Source of the DNA: Muribaculaceae bacterium
GTDB taxonomy: Bacteria; Bacteroidota; Bacteroidia; Bacteroidales; Muribaculaceae
NCBI GenBank assembly: GCA_009775265.1
Contig: VSPG01000011.1
Span: 1 to 52,478 of the forward strand
Direction: 5' to 3'
Length of the DNA: 52,478 nucleotides
Position numbers and translations under genes: made by a program. The notes under the pieces were generated by a model, which was not told where the DNA came from, did not search any database, and worked only from the letters and a program-made list of their open reading frames with translations. Shown here in pieces: positions 1 through 8,876 of the stretch (position 1 is its first letter; every line of letters begins with the position of its first letter).

Positions 1-97
1 CGACCTTGACAGGCCGCCCAATACTCTATGTCTTTTGCTTGGCTGAAAAAAATAAAATTCTTATCCCGAACTCACGTAAGAAACTCCTTTTTTTTAC

Positions 98-732
98 ATG
101 GATGACTTCCGACACCGCTTGCCGGGTCGGCTTGACAAGATGGTGGATGGTGTCATAACGGTGCGCGAGCCTCTGTTCGGCTCGAACGGCACAGCCGGAT
201 TCGGCATGCAATGGGTCGATAAAAACGACAAGCCGCTGTCGTATGCCGCGAAATTCGTATTTCCGTGGGCTGCAGTAGAGCCCGCCCCGGACAGCGGGAG
301 GGAGCGCACATTCTATGAGGGTTTTGAAGGCTATCGTGAGGATTACGGCATGAACTGGATTCCGGAAGGGTGGTCGCAGATTTAGAGGTGTTTAATAATG
401 TTTGTTAATGACAGGGTGGTGTAATTTTAAATTTTTGTTAAGGTTGTCAACAATGGAATTGTCAACGCCTCCGAAATTTTTGAGTGTCTTTATCCCTTTG
501 CTTCAGTCGCATAGCCCGCTATGCTCCTTCGCCACAGGAATAAATCCGTCTGAAAAATTTCGGCCCTGTCATTAACAAGCATTATTAAACAACCTCTTAA
601 AGTGATGGTGACAACAGAGGGCGGGGACGTCTGGGATGAAGTATGGGATTTGAGGTCGACTTTGACAGTGCGTCTCCGGGCATATACATAGAGAAAAGCG
701 GCGAGACTGTCCGCAAGATAGTCAAACATTGA
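98..732 (+). pseudogene. Broken secreted protein gene (anchor-J-like fragment plus C-terminal sorting tail)
   Basis: An open frame at 98-385 ends in an FYEGFE...GMNWIPEGW motif, which resembles the start of the choice-of-anchor-J domain seen in secreted Bacteroidota proteins. It stops exactly where a 214-bp inverted-repeat element begins; its TAG overlaps the element's first bases. Beyond the element, a different frame (643-732) encodes a PGIYIEKSG...KIVKH end that resembles a type IX secretion (T9SS) C-terminal sorting tail, but an in-frame stop at 637-639 cuts it from anything upstream. No signal peptide is visible, and an in-frame stop lies at 77-79, only six codons before the first ATG. 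I infer a decayed gene that lost its middle and was invaded by the element. It is not certain that both fragments come from the same gene. Confidence 0.55.
384..597. repeat. Inverted-repeat (MITE-like) element, copy 1, 214 bp
   Basis: The ends are imperfect inverted repeats of about 35 bp: AGAGGTGTTTAATAATG at the left and the complementary TTAATAATGCTTGTTAATG sense at the right (AACCTCT end). The second copy is at 38159-38471. Inside is a nested inverted repeat, CCGAAATTTTT (471-481) with AAAAATTTCGG (553-563), and a tight hairpin GCATAGC-CC-GCTATGC (509-524). No transposase is encoded, so movement would need an enzyme supplied elsewhere. Compared with copy 2 it lacks about 100 bp near the left arm. 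I see no clear target-site duplication. It could be a non-autonomous mobile element or a structured repeat. Confidence 0.8.
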
Positions 733-781
733 TACCAAAAAGACATCCGCAGCCATTCGGCTGCGGATGTCTTTTTGGTAT
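732..781. terminator. Bidirectional terminator with perfect 23-bp stem
   Basis: Positions 732-754 and 759-781 are perfect reverse complements around the loop ATTC. A-run and T-run arms (CCAAAAAG / CTTTTTGG) give a T-tract on both strands. It separates the broken gene on the plus strand from the M16 peptidase gene converging on the minus strand. Confidence 0.9.
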
Positions 782-795
782 CTTCTGCCCCGGGG

Positions 796-3618
796 TTATT
801 CTGCGGGGTCGAGGATGATTACGCGGTAGTTGCCCTGTCCGAGCATGTCGCGCATGAATGCTTCAATATCGGCTGTGGTGATGGCGCTTATAACTTCATC
901 CGCACCGTTGAAGGTGTCGACACCGTTGATGAGGCTGCCCACGATTGCGTTGTTCCATGATTCATTCTTCTCGCGTGATTCGGATACGTTTTTGATCATG
1001 AATTCTTTGATGGGGCTGAGTTCCTCGTCGGTCACCTTCTCTCCCATTTCGCGAAATTTGTCGTTGACAACAGCCAGTACTTCGTCTTTCAGTTCGGGCT
1101 TGACGGGGAATGGCGATTGGATCATGGCATTGTTGCCGCCGATGCGTTCTACCACACCGTATGCTCCGATGCTGTAGGTGGCACCCATTTCCTCGCGCAC
1201 CTTCTTGAGGAGGCGGTTGCTGAGTATCTGCGAAGCCATGTTGAGCATCACGCGGTTTTTGGGTGTGAAATCCTCATGTCCGGTGAGTGCCACGAAAATC
1301 CACGACTGCGGAGTCTGCATGGCCGTGGTCGATGTCACGGTGCCGCTGCCTTTGGCGGGCTCCATATCGGCGTTCAGCGTAGGTGTGCCGGCTGCTTTGG
1401 ACGCGTCGGCCGGCAAGGTGGCGATGTACTGCTCCAGCAGGGGCTTGAATGCGTCGAGGTCGATGTTGCCGGTGAACACGAAAGTGTAGTCGGCTGCGTT
1501 CGCTGTGAAGCCGTGTATCATGTCGAGGATGGCTCCGCGGTCGGCCGCCTGTATGTCGGCGGTGCCGATTACCTGTTTCAGGGGCGATGCGTAGAGGGCT
1601 TCTGATGCTCGCTTGCTGAAGATGTATTCGGGCTGGGCTTCCTGATTGCCGAGAATGCCGGCGATGCTGCTCTGCGCGGCGGCAAAGTCGTCTTCGGTGA
1701 TGTTGAAGCCGGTGAAAGTCATATAGATGAGCTCCATGAGCACAGGCAGGTCTTTTATCGTGCTTGTGCCGTCGAGGAAGCGGAAGTAGTCCTGGATTTC
1801 ATGGGAGATTTTCACCTGGCGGCCTTGCAGATATTTCTTGATGTCACTGTTGTTGTATGTGCCGAGACCGTAGTTGCCGATGGCGTAAGGCATGAATTTA
1901 ACATTCGAAGCCTGCGCGGGGTCGATGCCTGCGATACCGCCTTTGGCAATTGCGCCGAATATGATTTCGTTTTCTTTGAAATCGGTGGGCTTTACTATCA
2001 CTTTGACGCCGTTGCTGAGGGTGAACTCTGTGGCGTCCCATTGTTTCAAAGTGGTGGTGGCGGTGATGGTGCCGGGGGCGGGGAGCTGCGGGATGAGGGG
2101 CTCGCTCTTCATTTCGTCGCGGTATGGCTCGATTTCTTCGGCGTCTACTTTTGCGATTACGGCAGCCACCTGTTCCTCTGTGGGTACGATGAATGTGTCG
2201 TTGTCAGGAAGAAGTCCCACGAACACACGGTTGTCGGCCGTCAGCATCTGGGGCAGGAGCTGGTTGATGAGGTCGACGGGCACCATATTGGCGAGCTGGC
2301 TGTATACCTGGAAATCGGTGTCGATTCCGGGCATGGGTGTGCCGTCGATGAAGTGGCGCACGATTTCCTTGGAGTATGTCTCGCTTTCGGTGTTGTTGCG
2401 GTTGTTGTGCTTCTTTTCGAGGGCCGAGAGGTATTCTGCCTTGGCACGCTCATATTCGCCGATGGTGAAGCCGCCGCGCTGCGCGCGCAACAGTTCGCGG
2501 TACACCTGTTCGATGGCCGGAAGGATGTCGTTGTTCTTGGCCACTATCTGTAGCCCGAATGCGTCTTTTGTTTTCGCGATGAAGAAGTCGTCGTAGTAGC
2601 TTCCTGCTGCCGCGAAGGCTGCGTCGGGCTTGTTGGATGTTTCGTCGAGGCGGCTGTTGAGCATGGCGGTGATGAGGTCCGTTATGTACTTTGTCTGATA
2701 GTACATGGGAGTGTTTCTCATCTCGCGGGGCAGTTTGTCGCCTTTGAAGAACATCATGAATATGCCTGTGGGCTGCTCCTTGTCCTTGCCGATGGCATAG
2801 ATGGTGCCCTCATTGTCTGGAACATCGAAATATGTGCGCTCGGCGGCGTTCTCGGGCATTTTGATGTCGGAGAACATTTCTTTTATTTTTGCCTCGATGC
2901 GCGCGGGGTCGATGTCGCCCACCACGATTATGCCCTGAAGGTCGGGACGGTACCATTTGTGGTAGTAGTCGCGGAGCACCTGCGGGTCGAAATTGTCCAC
3001 CACTTCCATTGTGCCTATGGGCAGGCGGTGGCCGTAGCGGTTGTCGGGGTAGATTGTGGGCAGCAGCTGCTCAAGGATGCGCATCTGGCCTACATTGCTG
3101 CGGCGCCATTCTTCATGTATGACACCTCGCTCTTTATTTATTTCCTCGGTGTCGAGGAGCAGTGCGTTGGCCCAGTCGTGGAGTATGAGCAGACAGCTGT
3201 CCTGCACGCTTTCGCGGGCTGTAGGCACGCTGGATATGTTGTAGACGGTTTCGTCCACCGATGTGTAAGCGTTGAGGTTGTAGCCGAACTTCACGCCAAC
3301 GCTTTCAAGCCAGTCCACGAGGGTGTTGCCGGGAAAACTCTTTGTGCCGTTGAAGCACATGTGCTCGAGGAAGTGGGCAAGGCCCCGCTGGTTGTCGTCT
3401 TCGAGCACTGAGCCAACTTTCTGTGCTATATAGAAATCGGCCTGCCCTTTCGGTGTTTCGTTGTGGCGGATGTAGTAAGTCAGGCCGTTGTCGAGTCGGC
3501 CTGTTATTACAGCCGTGTCGACGGGCAGCTGTGGCATTTCGGGCATCTGTGCGTATGCATAGGCAGGCGCGGCGATGCAGGCGAACAGAGCCATGCAGCT
3601 TCTGAAGATTCTTTTCAT
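796..3618 (-). CDS. M16 family zinc metallopeptidase (periplasmic/secreted)
   Basis: This 940-residue protein carries a signal peptide (about residues 1-23, ending AYA-Q). The inverted zinc motif HFLEH is at residues 82-86, and the acidic third-ligand region (NKERGVIHEEW) is near 161-171. These mark the catalytic N-terminal half of a pitrilysin-type peptidase. The C-terminal half is a second M16 unit without the zinc motif, the usual two-lobe arrangement for proteins of this length. It probably degrades peptides or misfolded proteins in the periplasm. It lies 113 bp downstream of the DUF3298 lipoprotein gene on the same strand, so co-transcription is possible but not certain. The 732-781 hairpin ends the transcript. 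Confidence 0.93.
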   Translation of the reverse strand: MKRIFRSCMALFACIAAPAYAYAQMPEMPQLPVDTAVITGRLDNGLTYYIRHNETPKGQADFYIAQKVGSVLEDDNQRGLAHFLEHMCFNGTKSFPGNTLVDWLESVGVKFGYNLNAYTSVDETVYNISSVPTARESVQDSCLLILHDWANALLLDTEEINKERGVIHEEWRRSNVGQMRILEQLLPTIYPDNRYGHRLPIGTMEVVDNFDPQVLRDYYHKWYRPDLQGIIVVGDIDPARIEAKIKEMFSDIKMPENAAERTYFDVPDNEGTIYAIGKDKEQPTGIFMMFFKGDKLPREMRNTPMYYQTKYITDLITAMLNSRLDETSNKPDAAFAAAGSYYDDFFIAKTKDAFGLQIVAKNNDILPAIEQVYRELLRAQRGGFTIGEYERAKAEYLSALEKKHNNRNNTESETYSKEIVRHFIDGTPMPGIDTDFQVYSQLANMVPVDLINQLLPQMLTADNRVFVGLLPDNDTFIVPTEEQVAAVIAKVDAEEIEPYRDEMKSEPLIPQLPAPGTITATTTLKQWDATEFTLSNGVKVIVKPTDFKENEIIFGAIAKGGIAGIDPAQASNVKFMPYAIGNYGLGTYNNSDIKKYLQGRQVKISHEIQDYFRFLDGTSTIKDLPVLMELIYMTFTGFNITEDDFAAAQSSIAGILGNQEAQPEYIFSKRASEALYASPLKQVIGTADIQAADRGAILDMIHGFTANAADYTFVFTGNIDLDAFKPLLEQYIATLPADASKAAGTPTLNADMEPAKGSGTVTSTTAMQTPQSWIFVALTGHEDFTPKNRVMLNMASQILSNRLLKKVREEMGATYSIGAYGVVERIGGNNAMIQSPFPVKPELKDEVLAVVNDKFREMGEKVTDEELSPIKEFMIKNVSESREKNESWNNAIVGSLINGVDTFNGADEVISAITTADIEAFMRDMLGQGNYRVIILDPAE

Positions 3619-3731
3619 TGCTTTGTGAATATTGATTGTTTCGATTGATGTATTGTCGGTGTACTTTGTATATAAGTCGGCGGCCGCAATTGAAAATTAC
3701 AGCCGCCGGTGTTAAAAAATGTCAACGCAGC

Positions 3732-4556
3732 TCATCGACCGATGTCGGAGAGCTTGAAATAGTTCACGGCGAAAGGTGTCATATAGTCCACAAGCTCGTA
3801 GGGGTAGAACGACACCCTTATCTTGCCTTGGGCGTAGCTTGCCACCTCATAGGGCTGGTATACGAACACGATTTCCCCTCCGGGAGCGAGCATGAAGTTG
3901 TCGTTTGCCGGCAGTGCGGTGATGGTGGTGGGGCCTATCACCTGCTCGAGGGCATCCGCCTGGGTCTGAATGGTGGCTACGAGGCTGTCGGTGGTTTCGG
4001 GGCGGAAAATGTCGCGTGCCGAAAGCACGCGGCTGCCGGCAATGTCGTAGTTGATGTAGAAATCGGTACTCATCCCGTGGGCGGCGTGCGGCTGGTATTG
4101 GTAGTTGCTCACGCAGTACACGAGCACTTCCGGAGTAAGGTTCACTACCGAGCCATCCACTGAGGTGAACCCGTCGGGAGTCGTGCCGGAAGGCATGGAG
4201 TCAAGGCGCTCGAGGGGGTAGCCGAGTTGCGACGCCGTGCGCTCGATGTATTTCTCCATTATGGTGTTGATGTCGGAGCCTACGGAGTCGAACGCGAGGC
4301 TCATGATGCTGTCGCGCAGCGGGGCGATGTCGGCTCCGGCAATGCGCACAGGCATGAGCAGGCACACGGAGTCGGCGTATGTTATGTCTCCGTCGGCGCC
4401 GAACTCCCGGGCGGAGTTGAGCAGGCGGTAGGTGGTGCCGCTTTTTATTGTCTTGAATTCGATGCTCCCTCCTGCTTCGGAGCCGCCCGAGCAGCCGACG
4501 GCCAGGCTTGAGAGCAGAATAGCGGCGCCAAGGCATAAAATAGCAGTTTGCTTCAT
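3732..4556 (-). CDS. DUF3298 (RsiV-like C-terminal domain) lipoprotein
   Basis: The 274-residue product has a lipoprotein signal with lipobox LAVGC (Cys22), so it should be anchored in a membrane facing the periplasm. The region from about residue 165 onward (DIF...LAPGGEIVFVYQPYEVASYAQG...FYPYEL) matches the DUF3298 pattern found in RsiV and related exported proteins, and the preceding segment is compatible with DUF4163. There is no sigma-binding region or partner sigma-factor gene here, so an anti-sigma role should not be assumed; a lysozyme-binding or envelope role is only a family-based possibility. A minus-strand TAnnTTTG box sits at 4613-4620, about 57 bp upstream of the start. Confidence 0.8.
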   Translation of the reverse strand: MKQTAILCLGAAILLSSLAVGCSGGSEAGGSIEFKTIKSGTTYRLLNSAREFGADGDITYADSVCLLMPVRIAGADIAPLRDSIMSLAFDSVGSDINTIMEKYIERTASQLGYPLERLDSMPSGTTPDGFTSVDGSVVNLTPEVLVYCVSNYQYQPHAAHGMSTDFYINYDIAGSRVLSARDIFRPETTDSLVATIQTQADALEQVIGPTTITALPANDNFMLAPGGEIVFVYQPYEVASYAQGKIRVSFYPYELVDYMTPFAVNYFKLSDIGR

Positions 4557-4612
4557 ACGATTAAAATATATGGTTATGATATTCTAACGCTTATTTGCGG
4601 AGAAATACACAA

Positions 4613-4620
4613 CAAAGGTA
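4613..4620 (-). promoter_or_regulatory. Bacteroidota -7 box for the DUF3298 lipoprotein gene
   Basis: On the minus strand this reads TACCTTTG, matching TAnnTTTG. No good TTTG -33 box is seen at the expected spacing. It is back to back with the tRNA-Pro promoter. Confidence 0.55.
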
Positions 4621-4626
4621 GCTTTT

Positions 4627-4658
4627 TTTGTCGATATAAAAAAAATATTGTAATTTTG
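4627..4658 (+). promoter_or_regulatory. Promoter of tRNA-Pro
   Basis: TTTG (4627-4630), 20 bases, then TAATTTTG (4651-4658): a full match to the Bacteroidota TTTG/TAnnTTTG promoter, placed about 12 bp before the tRNA. Confidence 0.8.
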
Positions 4659-4670
4659 CAGTGTCGGAAT

Positions 4671-4744
4671 CGGGGCGTAGCGCAGTCCGGTAGCGCACCT
4701 GGTTTGGGACCAGGTGGTCGCAGGTTCGAATCCTGTCACCCCGA
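4671..4744 (+). tRNA. tRNA-Pro (anticodon TGG)
   Basis: The sequence folds as a 74-nt cloverleaf. The anticodon stem is CCTGG/CCAGG with loop TTTGGGA (anticodon TGG), the T-loop is TTCGAAT, and the discriminator A is at 4744. The acceptor stem has one C-A mismatch (position 6 against 67), otherwise paired. CCA is not encoded and must be added after transcription. A promoter precedes it and a terminator follows immediately. Confidence 0.95.
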
Positions 4745-4754
4745 CATGCAGGCA

Positions 4755-4791
4755 ACGGTTGCCGCGATTTTTTCGCGGCAACCGTTTTTTT
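4755..4791 (+). terminator. Terminator after tRNA-Pro
   Basis: AACGGTTGCCGCGA (4755-4768) pairs with TCGCGGCAACCGTT (4773-4786) and is followed by a T-run. It lies 10 bp after the tRNA. Confidence 0.88.
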
Positions 4792-4866
4792 GTGGTGTTT
4801 TTGGTGTATCTTTCGTGTTTTGTAGTAAAAAAGGGGTGGAAAGGCCGTTTTTTGACGATTATTTGC

Positions 4867-4874
4867 TAAATTTG
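4867..4874 (+). promoter_or_regulatory. Probable promoter -7 box of the nuo-atp array
   Basis: TAAATTTG matches TAnnTTTG. The nearest TTTG (4851-4854) is only 12 bases upstream, so the -33 box is weak. It is the only good match between the tRNA terminator and nuoA and would give a leader of about 130 nt. Confidence 0.5.
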
Positions 4875-5012
4875 CACAGAGAAAATATGCATTTGCGTTC
4901 TGAAAACCATGCGACGTGCGTGCATGTCGCTGATTTATAGGTCTGTAGTCGTTGTGGTTGCAGCCCTGACGTTTTGTTGCATTGCAGAGAGAAAATAATT
5001 TTAAACTACGAT

Positions 5013-5393
5013 ATGATCGCATTAGACATTTTCGGAATCTCCAACAACGGCCTTTTAGCCATAACGGCCGCCCTTACGGGCATAGGTCTTGTGGCGCTCG
5101 CCTTGTGGCTTGCCGGCCTGATTTCGCCCAAGTCGTTCAACGCGCAGAAAGGCGAGGCCTATGAGTGTGGCATCCCCACGCGCGGCGAAAGCATGGCGCA
5201 GTTCAAGGTGGGTTATTACCTGTTTGCCATCCTTTTCCTTATGTTCGACGTCGAAACCGTGTTCCTCTTTCCGTGGGCGGTTCGCGTGCGTGAGATGGGA
5301 GTCGATGGCCTCGTGAGCATCGCAGTGTTCTTCGGAGTGTTAGTGCTGGGCCTTGTCTATGCCTGGCGGAAAGGAGCTTTGGAATGGAAGTAA
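5013..5393 (+). CDS. nuoA: NADH-quinone oxidoreductase (complex I) subunit A
   Basis: A 126-residue membrane protein with three hydrophobic segments and the conserved loop YECG...GESMAQF followed by LMFDVETVFLFPWA. It is part of the membrane arm near the quinone site. An in-frame ATG 39 bp upstream exists, but starting at MIALDIF puts the first membrane helix at the usual place and matches family length. It opens the nuo-atp array and its last 10 bases overlap nuoB, so translation is probably coupled. Confidence 0.96.
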   Translation: MIALDIFGISNNGLLAITAALTGIGLVALALWLAGLISPKSFNAQKGEAYECGIPTRGESMAQFKVGYYLFAILFLMFDVETVFLFPWAVRVREMGVDGLVSIAVFFGVLVLGLVYAWRKGALEWK

Positions 5394-6034
5394 CAGCACA
5401 GGGAATGCCGTATGAGGCATTTAAGGACAACGAATACATAGAGTCGCTCGTTAAGGAGCTTCAGGAAAACGGCACCAATGTGGTGGTGGGCTCGCTTGAC
5501 AAACTTATCAACTGGGGGCGTTCCAACTCGTTGTGGCCGCTTACTTTTGCCACAAGTTGCTGCGGTATCGAATTTGTTAGCCTTGGCGCCGCGCGCTACG
5601 ACATGGCACGTTTCGGTTGGGAGGTGGCGCGTTCGTCGCCCCGTCAGGCCGACTTCATAATGGTGGCAGGCACTATCGTACACCGCATGGCACCCGTGCT
5701 GCGCCGCCTGTACGACCAGATGGCCGAACCAAAATATGTCATTGCCGCAGGTGCATGCGCTGTGAGCGGCGGCCCGTTCCGCAACAGCTACCACGTAGTG
5801 AAAGGCGTAGACCAGATTATTCCTGTCGACGTGTATCTCCCGGGCTGCCCTCCGCGTCCCGAGGCCATGATTTACAGCATAATGCAGCTTTCCCGCAAAG
5901 TAAAGGTGGAGCGCTTCTTCGGTGGTGTCAACCGTCAGCAGAAGCAGCAGGAATTTCTGCGCGAGCATCCGGTGGAGGGTGTCGACGACGCCGCCCAGTT
6001 TAATGCCGAATCCGTAGAATGTCACGGAAAATAA
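5384..6034 (+). CDS. nuoB: Complex I subunit B (cluster N2 subunit)
   Basis: The 216-residue protein has the four cysteines that bind the terminal 4Fe-4S cluster N2: the Cys59-Cys60 pair (TSCCGIE), Cys125 (GACAVSGG) and Cys155 (PGCPPRPE). N2 passes electrons to quinone at the join of the peripheral and membrane arms. All ligands are intact. The gene overlaps nuoA by 10 bp and is followed 44 bp later by the fused nuoCD. Confidence 0.97.
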   Translation: MEVTAQGMPYEAFKDNEYIESLVKELQENGTNVVVGSLDKLINWGRSNSLWPLTFATSCCGIEFVSLGAARYDMARFGWEVARSSPRQADFIMVAGTIVHRMAPVLRRLYDQMAEPKYVIAAGACAVSGGPFRNSYHVVKGVDQIIPVDVYLPGCPPRPEAMIYSIMQLSRKVKVERFFGGVNRQQKQQEFLREHPVEGVDDAAQFNAESVECHGK

Positions 6035-6078
6035 GCCTGAGATATTAACCCCACGTCAGTATACACATTAAATATAAT

Positions 6079-7713
6079 ATGGCAACTCTTCAAGATATAA
6101 TTGCCAAAATATGCCCCGCGGCCATCGTTGCCGAGGTGGACGGCGCGCCGATGATAAGTGTCGACGACGCCCACTGGCATGAGCTGGCCAAGGCTCTGCG
6201 CGACAACGCCGACCTGGCAATGGACTATCTGGTGACTATCGCAGGCTTCGACCACACCGATGTCATGGGATGCGTCTATTACCTGATGTCGACGTCGCAC
6301 AACACAAACGTAGCCGTCACTGTCAATGCCACCGGCGACCGCACACGTCCCATGCTTCATTCTGTCAGCGACCTGTGGGCCAATGCCGGATTGTATGAAC
6401 GCGAAGTCTACGACTTTTTCGGTATAATATTCATCGGCAACCCCGACATGCGCCGTCTCTTTCTCAGCATCGACTGGGATGGCTATCCACTGCGTAAGGA
6501 TTACGACTGCAGCCCCGGCGCCAACCCCGTACCCACCGACAACGAGCGCCAGAGCGACTTCACCGACAGCTGGGTGGAAGATTCCGACGGAAAGGTGACA
6601 AAGACGCAGGTCGAAGTGTTCCGCCCCGACGATTTCGTGGTGAACATCGGCCCGCAGCATCCTGCCACCCACGGCGTGTTGCGTTTCCGCACCGCTGTCG
6701 ACGGCGAAATCATCAAGAAAATTGATGTTTACATGGGTTATATCCATCGCGGTATCGAAAAATTGTGTGAGCAGCAGGGCTATCCGCAGACGCTCCACTA
6801 TCTCGACCGCATGGATTACTTCTCGGCCCATAACTACCACCATGGCCTGTGTCTGCTTTACGAGCGTGCGGCAGGCATAGAAATATCGCGCCGCGCACAG
6901 GTGATTCGTGTGATGATGGACGAACTTTCGCGCATCGCTTCGCACTGCCTGTTCATGGGCACATTCTGCATGGACCTCGGTGCCACCTCGATGCTTTTCT
7001 ACACCTTGCGGGTGCGCGAGCAGATACTCGACATAATGGAGCGTACCTGCGGAGCGCGCATGACGTTCAACTATGACTGTATCGGCGGTGTGATGCAGGA
7101 TCTTGACAGCAACTTCCAGCACGACGTGAAGGAACTGCTCAAAGTGCTCCCTGCCAATATCAAGGAATACAACAAGATATTCGTCGGCAATGTAATTGCC
7201 CGCAACCGCATGGAAGGTGTTGGCGTGCTGAGTCGCGAAGACGCCATAAGCTTCGGTGTCACCGGCCCCAACGGGCGTGCCTCCGGCTGGGCGTGCGACG
7301 TCCGGAAATGGCGTCCGTACAGCATTTATTCCGAGCTCCAGTTCGACGAAGTCCTCCACACCGAGGGCGACTCCATGGCCCGTTTTAAAGTGCGCCTCGA
7401 GGAAATAGAGCAGAGCGCCCGCATCCTCGAACAGCTCGTCGACAATATCCCCGACGGCGAGTTCCTCGTGAAAGTTCCCAAGGTGTTCAAGCTGCCTGCC
7501 GGCCAGTGGTTCCAGCTTGTGGAAGGCTGCCGCGGCGTATTCGGCATGCATCTCGAGAGCGATGGCGGCACAAAGCCGGCCCGTCTCAAGTTTGCCACAC
7601 CGTCGATGCCATCGGCCGGTGTCGTCGACCACCTGACACGCGGCGAAAAAATTGCCGACCTTATCACCATCGGCGGTTCCATGGACTACATCGTCCCCGA
7701 CATGGACCGATAA
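6079..7713 (+). CDS. nuoCD: Complex I subunits C and D, fused
   Basis: This 544-residue protein joins two complex I subunits. Residues about 1-150 are NuoC (EREVYDFFGI...GNPDMRRL...GYPLRKDY), and about 185-544 are NuoD, starting with NIGPQHPATHGVLRF. NuoD forms the quinone-binding pocket with NuoB; NuoC is structural. The C-D fusion is known in enterobacteria and Bacteroidota. The linker (150-185) is acidic and polar. A long minus-strand open frame opposite this gene is a codon-bias shadow. Confidence 0.97.
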   Translation: MATLQDIIAKICPAAIVAEVDGAPMISVDDAHWHELAKALRDNADLAMDYLVTIAGFDHTDVMGCVYYLMSTSHNTNVAVTVNATGDRTRPMLHSVSDLWANAGLYEREVYDFFGIIFIGNPDMRRLFLSIDWDGYPLRKDYDCSPGANPVPTDNERQSDFTDSWVEDSDGKVTKTQVEVFRPDDFVVNIGPQHPATHGVLRFRTAVDGEIIKKIDVYMGYIHRGIEKLCEQQGYPQTLHYLDRMDYFSAHNYHHGLCLLYERAAGIEISRRAQVIRVMMDELSRIASHCLFMGTFCMDLGATSMLFYTLRVREQILDIMERTCGARMTFNYDCIGGVMQDLDSNFQHDVKELLKVLPANIKEYNKIFVGNVIARNRMEGVGVLSREDAISFGVTGPNGRASGWACDVRKWRPYSIYSELQFDEVLHTEGDSMARFKVRLEEIEQSARILEQLVDNIPDGEFLVKVPKVFKLPAGQWFQLVEGCRGVFGMHLESDGGTKPARLKFATPSMPSAGVVDHLTRGEKIADLITIGGSMDYIVPDMDR

Positions 7714-7762
7714 ACCACATCGATAATAAACCAATTAAGACAACAATAAGACACAACGCATT

Positions 7763-8839
7763 ATGTACGATTTGTCGGTAATAACCGAAGCGATACACTC
7801 CTTCCTCGCCGGACTGATGCCCTCATGGCTCACAGTCACGGTAGAGTGTGTGCTGATAGGCGTGGGCCTGTTGCTCGCATATTCGCTTCTGGCTCTGTTC
7901 TACATATACTATGAGCGCAAATTCTGTGCTGCCATCCAGTGCCGCCTCGGCCCGAACCGCGTGGGCCCGTGGGGTCTGCTTCAGAGCTTCGCCGATATGT
8001 TCAAGATCCTTATCAAAGAGCTCATCTCGTTGCAGCACACCGATAAGTTTCTTTTCGCCCTCGCTCCGTATCTCGTGATTTTGTCGTCGATGCTTGCCTT
8101 CGCCGTACTGCCTTGGGGCAATGGCTTGCAAGTCATTGATTTCAACATCGGCATATTCTTCCTGATAGCCGTGTCGAGCATAGGCGTGCTCGGAATCCTG
8201 CTTGCCGGATGGTCGTCCAACAACAAGTTCACCCTCATCGGCGCCATGCGTTCCGGCGCGCAGATGGTGAGCTACGAACTCTCCATCGGCCTCAGCGTGA
8301 TTACAATGGTTTGCCTTGCAGGCTCCATGAGCGTCGGCGACATAGTGTCGGCGCAGGCCGACGGGTGGTTTATCTTCAAAGGCCACATCCCTGCCATCAT
8401 AGCTTTCGTCATCTATATGATAGCCGGCACGGCCGAAACAAACCGCGGCCCGTTCGACCTTCCTGAAGCTGAAAGCGAGCTCACCGCAGGCTACCACACG
8501 GAGTATTCCGGCATACACTTCGGTTTCTTCTATCTCGCGGAATACCTCAACCTGTTCATCGTGGCAGGCGTTGCGTCGCTGCTTTTCTTCGGCGGCTGGA
8601 TGCCTCTGCACATCCCCGGTTGGGATGCCTTCAACCACATCATGGACTATATCCCGTCCGTAATATGGTTCATCGGCAAAGCCATTGCGCTGAGCGGCAT
8701 CATCATATGGTTCAAATGGACATTCCCGCGCCTGCGTATCGACCAGGTGCTGGCTATGGAATGGAAATATCTCATGCCCATCGGTCTGTTCAACCTCGCC
8801 CTCATGACGTGCTGCATCGTGTTCGGCTGGCACTTCTAA
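7763..8839 (+). CDS. nuoH: Complex I subunit H
   Basis: A 358-residue protein with about eight membrane helices. Signature loops are YERKFCAAIQCRLGPNRVGPWG near residues 51-72 and AETNRGPFDLPEAESELTAGYHTEY near 223-248, which form the quinone channel and the acidic proton path. Only 37 bp, with no hairpin and no TAnnTTTG box, separate it from atpD, so the ATP synthase genes are probably read on the same transcript. Confidence 0.97.
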   Translation: MYDLSVITEAIHSFLAGLMPSWLTVTVECVLIGVGLLLAYSLLALFYIYYERKFCAAIQCRLGPNRVGPWGLLQSFADMFKILIKELISLQHTDKFLFALAPYLVILSSMLAFAVLPWGNGLQVIDFNIGIFFLIAVSSIGVLGILLAGWSSNNKFTLIGAMRSGAQMVSYELSIGLSVITMVCLAGSMSVGDIVSAQADGWFIFKGHIPAIIAFVIYMIAGTAETNRGPFDLPEAESELTAGYHTEYSGIHFGFFYLAEYLNLFIVAGVASLLFFGGWMPLHIPGWDAFNHIMDYIPSVIWFIGKAIALSGIIIWFKWTFPRLRIDQVLAMEWKYLMPIGLFNLALMTCCIVFGWHF

Positions 8840-8876
8840 TCAAAAACAAAACTCAACACTTCCAATATAAACTCCA

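Noticed and set aside
98..385. Intact 95-residue small gene
   Set aside because: No signal peptide or ribosome site, and the end is cut by the repeat element; better read as a fragment.
384..597. Coding gene within the repeat (minus strand, ending LRGCLIMLVND...)
   Set aside because: The frame is open in both copies but is mostly made of the inverted-repeat ends and has no domain; the repeat explains it.
3678..3708. Terminator between the DUF3298 and M16 genes
   Set aside because: A 7-bp GC stem exists (CGGCGGC/GCCGCCG) but there is no T-run on the minus strand.
6022..7734. Long minus-strand open frame (570 codons) opposite nuoCD
   Set aside because: NuoCD is clearly coding in the other strand; the antisense frame is His/Val/Ala-rich with no recognisable domain, a result of GC-biased codon use.
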